Below are positions 1 to 4,322 of a stretch of DNA of 6,143 nt, one piece after another. Below the pieces are notes generated by a model that was not told the DNA's origin, did not search any database, and saw nothing but the letters and a program-made list of their open reading frames with translations. The stretch is taken from contig JAISDN010000026.1 of assembly GCA_031264785.1 (NCBI GenBank), forward strand, positions 1 through 6,143, given 5' to 3'. Positions within the stretch are counted from its first letter, which is position 1, and the number at the start of each line of letters is the position of its first letter. This DNA comes from Candidatus Nomurabacteria bacterium. GTDB lineage: Bacteria; Patescibacteriota; Saccharimonadia; Saccharimonadales; Saccharimonadaceae. Position numbers and translations under genes: made by a program.

Positions 1-584
1 CCAATAGTTTGGTCAAAATCGGCGACAGCAGCGCCAGCGTCCTAGTCGGCTTAGTGCTCGACGGAGCCAGCAGCGACCCCGCCACCGCCACCAACGGCGA
101 GATGTATTACAACACCAGCTTGAATGTTTTCCGCTGCTATCAAAACAACGCTTGGGTCAACTGCACTGGCGGACCGGCTAAAACTAACGTCGCTGACGCT
201 CGCAGTATGGGTACTGGCTCAACCATCACCCAAACTATGAACGGATGGACCTTTACGTTGACAAAACTCTCTTCCAACAACTATTTCGGCGCCAGAATGA
301 CTAACAACAACGCAACATCTCACACCTTTGAACTGTTTGAGATACAAACCACACCCAGCGACAGCCATTACGACGACAGAAAGACCATAACACTTGCGGC
401 TGGCGCGACTTCAGCAGAACTCGAAACAGCTGGAATAACCGGAGATATCGGATATAATCAGGGCTTAAATCGTGTCGTCTTTGAAATATTTGATATTACC
501 GATGGCACGCATTGGATATGGACTATCTTTTATGCTAACAGTGCTAGCAACGGTCGATTGATCAGCGAGATAGAGCGGTATTAA
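1..584 (+). CDS. C-terminal part of a surface or fibre-like protein (5' truncated)
   Basis: The frame is open to the window edge, so the true start lies upstream; the TTG at position 9 is only the first possible start codon visible. About 193 residues are seen, ending in TAA at 582-584. Near the left end is a short module reading NGEMYYNT, then FRCYQNNAW, then VNC, with two cysteines nine residues apart. From memory, this type of motif recurs in large secreted or tail-fibre-like proteins of Patescibacteria and phages, usually next to a C-terminal domain. The remaining ~130 residues are rich in Thr, Ser, Asn and aromatic residues with no long hydrophobic helix, consistent with a beta-rich extracellular domain. 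No catalytic motif is recognised. Codons are strongly C-ending, as in the VirB4-like gene and unlike the gene immediately downstream. A surface location and adhesive role are inference. Confidence 0.7.
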   Translation, partial: NSLVKIGDSSASVLVGLVLDGASSDPATATNGEMYYNTSLNVFRCYQNNAWVNCTGGPAKTNVADARSMGTGSTITQTMNGWTFTLTKLSSNNYFGARMTNNNATSHTFELFEIQTTPSDSHYDDRKTITLAAGATSAELETAGITGDIGYNQGLNRVVFEIFDITDGTHWIWTIFYANSASNGRLISEIERY

Positions 585-593
585 TGGTATAAT
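585..593 (+). promoter_or_regulatory. Extended -10 promoter for the membrane protein gene
   Basis: TGG followed by a perfect TATAAT (588-593), starting one base after the TAA of the upstream gene. No convincing -35 lies 16-18 bases upstream (GCGAGA at 565-570 with a 17-base spacer), so recognition would rest on the extended -10. The predicted transcription start near 600 gives a leader of about 17 bases containing the ribosome binding site. Confidence 0.7.
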
Positions 594-603
594 AGGTTTA
601 ATT

Positions 604-610
604 GAAGGAG
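604..610 (+). promoter_or_regulatory. Shine-Dalgarno site that fixes the start at 617
   Basis: GAAGGAG ends six bases before the ATG at 617. It decides for this ATG over the in-frame TTG at 602, which would place the Shine-Dalgarno sequence inside the coding region. Confidence 0.85.
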
Positions 611-616
611 AAAATT

Positions 617-1039
617 ATGGAAAAAACTGTTGAAAATAAATCGGTCAAGCCAAAGCGCAGCAAGCTGCGAGTAATTTTAGTAGTCTTGGCGGCGACAGTG
701 ATCGTGGCCCTAGCGGCGACGGTAGTGATTTTATGGCAGCAAAACGCGACTCTTCGCAATACCGACCAAGCTGTGGCGGAACAGGCCCAACAATTAAAGG
801 ATAAAGTCGGCTTATTGATGGAGATCCCGGATGAAACGCCAGTAATAGCCACAGTTTCTGATGTCGAAAAATTGCGCGAGCAGCCGTTCTTTCAAAAGGC
901 CGAGGATGGCGACAAGGTTTTGATTTTTTCCGCCGAGAAAAAAGCCGTCATTTACCGCGAATCAACCAATAAAATCATCAACTCTGGGCCCATCGCCGTC
1001 ACCAGCGACGACAGCGGCAACGTCAAAACTGAAGATTAG
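617..1039 (+). CDS. Small single-pass membrane protein, conserved CPR type
   Basis: A 140-residue protein with a basic N-terminal stretch (residues 8-18, Lys/Arg rich), one transmembrane helix at about 19-40, a Gln/Ala-rich probable coiled coil at about 41-66, and a compact C-terminal domain (67-126) with the words IPDETPVIATV, QPFF, GDKVLIF and ESTNKII. The positive-inside rule predicts a cytoplasmic N-terminus with the C-terminal domain outside. Small anchored proteins with this word order are familiar from Patescibacteria and are normally annotated hypothetical; I know no assigned function. Its own promoter and Shine-Dalgarno site lie just upstream. The TAG overlaps the TAA of the convergent acyltransferase by four bases, and no terminator is visible. 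The gene is G-rich with many GCG and GTG codons, unlike its left neighbour. An envelope role is inference. Confidence 0.85.
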   Translation: MEKTVENKSVKPKRSKLRVILVVLAATVIVALAATVVILWQQNATLRNTDQAVAEQAQQLKDKVGLLMEIPDETPVIATVSDVEKLREQPFFQKAEDGDKVLIFSAEKKAVIYRESTNKIINSGPIAVTSDDSGNVKTED

Positions 1040-2178
1040 TGCGGGATATCCAGCCGGCCAAGCTCTGATTCGATGCCTTTGTATTTATATTCCTCCGGCA
1101 TCCCCATATTATCGGCCATCTCTTTCAGCAGGCGATAATCTGCTGTGCTGCACTTACCGCCGTCAGCCTCTACAAGTTCCGCACCGGAGCGGATTTTACC
1201 GATATGCATTTTAGACTTTTTGAACATATTAAAAACGTAGAAGTCTGCGTCAGGCGCGAGTGAATAAGCGTGTGGTACAACATCAATTTTGTCCAGAATT
1301 CCGGTTTTTTTGGCGCTATTTAGCAGCATACCGACTGGGCGAATATTTTTCTCGCCATCGGCTGATACGCCGGTTTCGTATTGCGACTTGTCGGCAAATA
1401 GATGTTTATGCATTGCAGCCGGCTGGGCTATCGCTACCATATCGCCGTTCGCCAAATATTCTAACGCCAGTTCGTGATAGCGTTTAAAAAGAATATTTTT
1501 TAGCTCGTCCATATCTTCCGAACTGCCCATATATTCAGAAACTTCCGGTGGAATTACCGGCATAATATTAACCCAAGCCTTACCCAGCGCTTGATGCCAA
1601 CGGCCGATGGCTTCAAAACGCGGCAAGTCCACTGGCATTAGGATTTTTTTATCTGGGTAACGCCGGATCGCCCAAATCGCGCTCATTGGCGGATCGCCTG
1701 ATGACGGATGGTTACAAACTACTAGTTTCCCATTGGATTTATCTTCGTCCTTATCATAATCTTCGACCGGCAATTCCTCATACGGCAAAACTGAGCCGAC
1801 TATCTTTAAAACCGTCTGACGATAATTATCGCCCCAAGTTTCAAAACCTAACCTCTCACCAGCATTAGCGACACCTTGAAAAACTGGATTAAAAGCTAAA
1901 AAGAAAGCTGTGTTACAGATTATATCGTCTTTATAAAACTCCAAACGCATTTGGCGACCTTGGTCGTTAGTCGCCATAGCCGAAAGACCCCCCCCCGCAA
2001 GCATTTCGATTAACTCTTCAGGTTCGTAATCACCATAAGGCGGCTCGATAGTTTTACTAATAGCTTTTTCGGCCATTTTTAAAAACAGACCGGTGGGTGG
2101 TTCGGTGGCCGTCAGTGCATTGGGCTTAGTGACGTGACTTTGATCTTTATTCATAACTTTATGATTCTGCCCACCCAT
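1036..2178 (-). CDS. PlsC-like (glycerolipid acyltransferase family) protein
   Basis: A 380-residue protein. The core signature is VVCNHPSSGDPP at residues 153-164, which contains the H-x4-D motif (H157, D162) used by PlsC-type acyltransferases to move an acyl group onto a glycerol-phosphate acceptor. Hydrophobic strands and a VNIMPVIPP stretch (203-211) follow at the spacing expected for that fold. The classical EGTR motif is not evident; GDMVAIAQP (245-253) occupies roughly its place, so the substrate is uncertain. There is no signal peptide or clear transmembrane helix. The N-terminal ~150 residues are not recognised. The ATG at 2178 gives the longest frame, but no Shine-Dalgarno site precedes it; M9 (ATG at 2152-2154) is an alternative. 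The gene lies 41 bases downstream of tRNA-Ser(GCU) on the same strand without a recognisable promoter, so co-transcription is likely. Codons 61-64 contain nine consecutive G. The family call is fairly sure; the reaction is inferred. Confidence 0.75.
   Translation of the reverse strand: MGGQNHKVMNKDQSHVTKPNALTATEPPTGLFLKMAEKAISKTIEPPYGDYEPEELIEMLAGGGLSAMATNDQGRQMRLEFYKDDIICNTAFFLAFNPVFQGVANAGERLGFETWGDNYRQTVLKIVGSVLPYEELPVEDYDKDEDKSNGKLVVCNHPSSGDPPMSAIWAIRRYPDKKILMPVDLPRFEAIGRWHQALGKAWVNIMPVIPPEVSEYMGSSEDMDELKNILFKRYHELALEYLANGDMVAIAQPAAMHKHLFADKSQYETGVSADGEKNIRPVGMLLNSAKKTGILDKIDVVPHAYSLAPDADFYVFNMFKKSKMHIGKIRSGAELVEADGGKCSTADYRLLKEMADNMGMPEEYKYKGIESELGRLDIPH
1988..1996 (-). repeat. Nine-base poly-G tract inside the acyltransferase gene
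   Basis: Nine consecutive C on the plus strand read as G9 in the coding strand, spelling the end of Ala61 and Gly62-Gly64. It is by far the longest G/C homopolymer in the window. A gain or loss of one base would frameshift the protein about 63 residues in, before the H-x4-D motif. The tract itself is directly seen; slippage is inference. Confidence 0.9.
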
Positions 2179-2183
2179 AAAAA

Positions 2184-2216
2184 TTTGAATTTCAAAACAG
2201 ATATCCGCTTTGAAAT
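2184..2216. promoter_or_regulatory. Inverted-repeat cluster between tRNA-Ser(GCU) and acyltransferase
   Basis: TTTGAA T TTCAAA (2184-2196) is an almost perfect 13-base dyad, and ATTTCAAA (2189-2196) also pairs with TTTGAAAT (2209-2216) as an 8-base perfect stem around a 12-base loop. On the minus-strand transcript this lies between the tRNA CCA and the acyltransferase ATG and is followed by a T-rich stretch. It could be a weak A/T-stem terminator or attenuator, a 3' processing structure, or an operator made of TTTGAA half-sites. The sequence does not decide between these. Confidence 0.35.
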
Positions 2217-2219
2217 ATT

Positions 2220-2312
2220 TGGCGGAGGAGGGGAGATTCGAACTCCCGCGCCAGCTTTCGCCAACCTAACGATTTAGCAAACCGTCCCCTTCAGCCACTT
2301 GGGTACTCCTCC
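2220..2312 (-). tRNA. tRNA-Ser (anticodon GCU)
   Basis: A complete class II tRNA reads the AGC/AGU serine codons. The acceptor stem GGAGGAG (2312-2306) pairs perfectly with CTCCTCC (2230-2224), followed by discriminator G and an encoded CCA (2222-2220). The anticodon loop is TTGCTAA, closed by ACGGT and ATCGT (one G-U pair). The long variable arm carries a GAAA tetraloop, and the T arm is GGGAG-TTCGAAT-CTCCC. Length is 93 bases with CCA. An extended -10 at 2394-2402 would start transcription about 75 bases upstream, giving a leader with two predicted hairpins. The acyltransferase gene follows 41 bases downstream. Confidence 0.95.
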
Positions 2313-2318
2313 GTATTT

Positions 2319-2365
2319 ATGGGACAAAACCCATCGCGCGGGGCAAAAAGCGCGGTTTTTGCTCC
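2319..2365 (-). other. Structured 5' leader of tRNA-Ser(GCU)
   Basis: Two inverted repeats lie between the likely promoter and the mature tRNA. GGAGCAAAAA pairs with TTTTTGCCCC (plus 2365-2356 with 2349-2340; ten pairs including one G-U, six-base loop). ATGGG pairs with CCCAT (2319-2323 with 2330-2334). An alternative pairing of CGCGC (2335-2339) with GCGCG (2350-2354) would exclude the first hairpin. On the minus strand no U run follows, so this is not a terminator in that direction. RNase P would be expected to remove the leader. A regulatory role is unproven. Confidence 0.45.
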
Positions 2366-2393
2366 GGCTGCTCTTTTTCCTTTGGCTGGCACT

Positions 2394-2402
2394 ATTTTAA
2401 CA
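2394..2402 (-). promoter_or_regulatory. Extended -10 promoter for tRNA-Ser(GCU)
   Basis: On the minus strand the site reads TGTTAAAAT, a TGn extension plus a -10 hexamer matching TATAAT at five of six positions. A weak -35, TTTTCA (2423-2418), sits 18 bases upstream. The predicted start is near 2387. It is back to back with the promoter for the other serine tRNA, and the two share the 2394-2434 region. Confidence 0.55.
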
Positions 2403-2405
2403 AAT

Positions 2406-2434
2406 TTCTCAAGAAAATGAAAATCTGGTAAAAT
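2406..2434 (+). promoter_or_regulatory. Promoter for tRNA-Ser(UGA)
   Basis: A -35-like TTCTCA (2406-2411) and a -10 TAAAAT (2429-2434) are separated by 17 bases, with a TGG extension at 2426-2428. The predicted transcription start near 2441 lies next to the mature tRNA 5' end at 2442, so the precursor would have almost no leader, unlike the divergent serine tRNA. Confidence 0.65.
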
Positions 2435-2441
2435 GTCTAAC

Positions 2442-2529
2442 GGATGGATGACCGAGTGGTTTAAGGAGCCGGTCTTGAAAACCGGTGTGGGGCAACCCAC
2501 CGAGGGTTCGAATCCCTCTCCATCCGCCA
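2442..2529 (+). tRNA. tRNA-Ser (anticodon UGA)
   Basis: A complete class II tRNA reads UCA and other UCN serine codons. The acceptor stem GGATGGA pairs perfectly with TCCATCC, followed by discriminator G and encoded CCA (2527-2529). The anticodon loop is CTTGAAA, closed by CCGGT and ACCGG. The long variable arm is GTGGG-GCAA-CCCAC, a five-pair stem with a GNRA tetraloop, and the T arm is GAGGG-TTCGAAT-CCCTC. Length is 88 bases with CCA. It is a single-gene unit: its promoter abuts the 5' end and a terminator starts at the last A of CCA. Confidence 0.97.
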
Positions 2530-2556
2530 CGTTGTATTTTTTACAACGTTTTTTTT
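2529..2556 (+). terminator. Intrinsic terminator after tRNA-Ser(UGA)
   Basis: The stem ACGTTGTA (2529-2536) pairs with TACAACGT (2542-2549) around a five-T loop and runs into an eight-T tract (2549-2556). The first stem base is the final A of the tRNA CCA, so 3' processing and termination are tightly packed. The T tract also occupies the -35 position of the next promoter. Confidence 0.85.
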
Positions 2557-2570
2557 ATTTATCATAAGCG

Positions 2571-2579
2571 TGATATAAT
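2571..2579 (+). promoter_or_regulatory. Extended -10 promoter of the T4SS-like operon
   Basis: TGA followed by a perfect TATAAT (2574-2579). The -35 position (2551-2556, 17-base spacer) is only the terminator's T tract. The predicted transcription start is 2585-2586, on or next to the A of the PrgI ATG, and no Shine-Dalgarno sequence occurs upstream of that ATG. A leaderless transcript is therefore likely. Confidence 0.75.
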
Positions 2580-2585
2580 TGGCCT

Positions 2586-3191
2586 ATGGGAAATTATAAG
2601 GTCCCGCAAAATGTAGAAGCGGAAGATAAAATCTTAGGGCCGTTCAGTTTTCGGCAGTTTATTTATCTGCTAGTTGCGGCCGGTTGTGGCACGGCGATGT
2701 GGTTTTTGGGCGCGGCTTATTGGGCTTTGGCCCTGATACCTCTGCCGATTTTTGTTTTGGCGTTAGCGCTAGCTCTGCCGCTGCGCAAAGATCAGCCGAT
2801 GGAAACTTATTTGCTGGCAATTGTGAAGTTTTTGTTTGTCTCTAAAAAACGACTGTGGGTTAGCGGTAGTTTCACGCCCAATGTGGAAGTCGATGCCACA
2901 GAACACGACGACAGCCCGCCAATCAAAGACATTCGCGGCGCCGATGCGGCCGATCGAATATCTTTCCTGTCTCAAGTTTTGGACAGCGCCGGTTGGTCGA
3001 CGCGCGGTGTGGATTTTCGAAATCCTAACGAAAATATCAACGAAAAAGTGGCTTCTAGCATCATAAAAGAAGCTGACATTCACGATCAATTTGAAGACAA
3101 CAGCACTGTAGCGCAGTCAATTGAAAACCGGCTTGGAGAAGAGTCGCCAAATACTGCCGCTTCTGCTATAATAAATAGTGATAATGTTTAA
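2586..3191 (+). CDS. PrgI-family inner-membrane protein (T4SS-like)
   Basis: A 201-residue protein opening with YKVPQNVEAEDKILGPFSFRQF, the typical beginning of PrgI-family proteins, which are VirB3-like small membrane subunits found beside VirB4/TraC ATPases. Two transmembrane helices are visible at about 24-42 and 46-66, followed by an amphipathic stretch (73-86) and a basic KKR. The PrgI core ends near residue 95. The remaining ~105 residues are an acidic, Asn/Asp-rich tail that I do not recognise, longer than a minimal PrgI. The start is firm because the family motif begins at residue 4; the ATG lies at the predicted transcription start with no Shine-Dalgarno site. The next gene begins 18 bases after the TAA. 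As in other T4SS, it probably docks the ATPase to the membrane channel (inference from family). Confidence 0.88.
   Translation: MGNYKVPQNVEAEDKILGPFSFRQFIYLLVAAGCGTAMWFLGAAYWALALIPLPIFVLALALALPLRKDQPMETYLLAIVKFLFVSKKRLWVSGSFTPNVEVDATEHDDSPPIKDIRGADAADRISFLSQVLDSAGWSTRGVDFRNPNENINEKVASSIIKEADIHDQFEDNSTVAQSIENRLGEESPNTAASAIINSDNV
3164..3172 (+). promoter_or_regulatory. Possible internal extended -10 promoter
   Basis: TGC followed by TATAAT (3167-3172) lies within the last codons of the PrgI gene, with a predicted start near 3179, about 30 bases before the next ATG and upstream of its ribosome binding site. There is no -35. It matches the other four extended -10 elements, but an A/T-rich gene end could produce it by chance. 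Confidence 0.4.
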
Positions 3192-3197
3192 TGGAAT

Positions 3198-3206
3198 GAG
3201 GGTGGG
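3198..3206 (+). promoter_or_regulatory. Ribosome binding site of the Pro/Gln-rich protein gene
   Basis: GAGGGTGGG ends three bases before the ATG at 3210, with its GAGG part eight bases upstream. It is imperfect but purine-rich and the only candidate nearby, and it supports this start. Confidence 0.6.
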
Positions 3207-3209
3207 ATA

Positions 3210-4322
3210 ATGCAACCAAATCAGCCAAATCAAAATCAACCAGCACCGGCAACGCCAGCGCCAGCTGCGCCACGGCCGCCTCAACCAGTTGTGCCGGCAT
3301 TACAAAGCAATATTCAAGCCGCTTCACAGCAAAACTTGCGGCCCAAAACCGCTTCCATGACTTCGACGAACGTCAGTGCCATCCCGCCGATTCAGCCAGC
3401 ACCGCCGGCCGGACAGCCACCCATGCCGCAGCCACAGCAAGCCCGTCCAGCGGCAATGCCGGGTCAGACCACGCCGCCAATGCCTCAACAACCGGGTCAG
3501 CCTATGCCGCAGCCACAACAGCCGATGCCAGCTGGCGTTCAATTACCTCAACCTCAACCAGCACCGGCTGAATCTAAGAAGCTCACCAAAGAGCAACAGG
3601 AGCGCTTAGATTCTGCTCAAAATTCATTACTAATCAGCGAGATTCGCGAAAATATGGTGATCTTAAATGATGGCAGCTTTCGGGCGGTAATAGCCTGCGA
3701 ATCGATCAACTATGACCTGATGAGCACCGAAGAACGCGACGGTATTGAATATCAGTATCAAGGACTTTTAAACAATCTGAACTTTCCAATCCAGATCGCC
3801 ATCCAATCGCGCCGCATCGACATCAAGCCATACCTCGAAAAACTTGAAGGAATTCGCGCTAAGCAAGAAAATATGTTACTGGGCGTAATGATGGACGATT
3901 ATCTTGATTTTGTTTTTGACATTTCCCAGCAGGCCAACATCATGCGCAAAGACTTTTTCGTGGTGATACCATACAACTTGGGCGGCGACGCTAGCAGCGA
4001 CGTAAATAACCTCAAAAATATGACCGACAGCTTAGTTTCCAGTGTTGAGAAAAAACAGCGTATTAAAATCGACGCCAAAAATTATGACAAAGCCAAAGAT
4101 GAAATGAAAAATCGAGTGTCTATAGTCCTGAGTAGTTTAATGAACATCGGCGTGCGGGCTGGCCAGCTGCCGACCAAAGCTCTGTCCGAGCTGTATTATA
4201 ATTTTTACAATCCCGACACCGCCCTGAACGAGCCGATTATCGACATCGCGGCTCATTCCGGCGCGTTATATATTAAAAAAGCCGAGGGCCAAGCGCCCAG
4301 CAATCTCGAGGAGGCGACATAA
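3210..4322 (+). CDS. Pro/Gln-rich protein with a TraC/VirB4-N-like domain
   Basis: A 370-residue protein in two parts. Residues 1-120 are low complexity, dominated by Pro, Gln and Ala with PMPQPQQ repeats, and are probably disordered. Residues 122-360 form a folded domain with the words ISEIRENMVILNDGSFRAVI, IEYQYQGLLNNLNFPIQI, IQSRRIDI and DFFVVIPYN. These resemble the N-terminal domain of TraC/VirB4 conjugation ATPases, and I associate a stand-alone form with Patescibacterial T4SS clusters. No Walker motif, signal peptide or transmembrane helix is present. It lies between the PrgI-family and VirB4-like genes and overlaps the latter by one base (TAATG), so the three products probably work in one complex. 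Because the ATPase downstream has its own N-terminal region, this looks like an accessory cytoplasmic partner rather than a broken half of it (inference). Confidence 0.8.
   Translation: MQPNQPNQNQPAPATPAPAAPRPPQPVVPALQSNIQAASQQNLRPKTASMTSTNVSAIPPIQPAPPAGQPPMPQPQQARPAAMPGQTTPPMPQQPGQPMPQPQQPMPAGVQLPQPQPAPAESKKLTKEQQERLDSAQNSLLISEIRENMVILNDGSFRAVIACESINYDLMSTEERDGIEYQYQGLLNNLNFPIQIAIQSRRIDIKPYLEKLEGIRAKQENMLLGVMMDDYLDFVFDISQQANIMRKDFFVVIPYNLGGDASSDVNNLKNMTDSLVSSVEKKQRIKIDAKNYDKAKDEMKNRVSIVLSSLMNIGVRAGQLPTKALSELYYNFYNPDTALNEPIIDIAAHSGALYIKKAEGQAPSNLEEAT
3423..3523 (+). repeat. PMPQPQQ-encoding direct repeat in the low-complexity region
   Basis: Near-identical stretches starting ATGCCGCAGCCACA occur at 3423 and 3504, exactly 81 bases (27 codons) apart. 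Each encodes MPQPQQ and is flanked by PGQ-type units. The in-frame period suggests growth of the Pro/Gln-rich tail by duplication. Confidence 0.6.
4309..4314 (+). promoter_or_regulatory. Strong Shine-Dalgarno site of the VirB4-like gene
   Basis: A perfect AGGAGG lies seven bases before the ATG at 4322, inside the end of the preceding gene. With the TAATG stop/start overlap it supports translational coupling and fixes the start. Confidence 0.85.

Noticed and set aside
602..616. TTG at 602 as start of the membrane protein
   Set aside because: It would translate the Shine-Dalgarno sequence GAAGGAG itself. The ATG at 617 is ideally spaced behind it.
2335..2360. CGCGC/GCGCG hairpin followed by five T as a plus-strand terminator
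   Set aside because: No plus-strand transcript is expected to reach it, because genes to its left are on the minus strand back to 1036. The stem is short and a G interrupts before the T run.
2220..2529. tRNA genes as an attachment site for an integrated element
   Set aside because: No direct repeat of either tRNA 3' end and no integrase gene are visible in the window.
2442..2529. tRNA with UGA anticodon taken as an opal suppressor or recoding signal
   Set aside because: The anticodon UGA reads serine UCN codons, not the UGA stop. No in-frame TGA occurs in any gene here.
2291..2530. Minus-strand open frame of 79 codons across both tRNA-Ser genes, starting MADGEGFEPSVGCPTP
   Set aside because: It is the antisense of tRNA-Ser(UGA) and runs into tRNA-Ser(GCU). 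This peptide is a well-known spurious product of serine tRNA complements.
3324..3542. Minus-strand frame opposite the Pro/Gln-rich region (Arg/Trp/Leu-rich)
   Set aside because: Low-complexity CCN and CAN codons read backwards give Trp/Arg/Leu runs. It is a composition artefact, like the plus-frame copy at 3376-3609.
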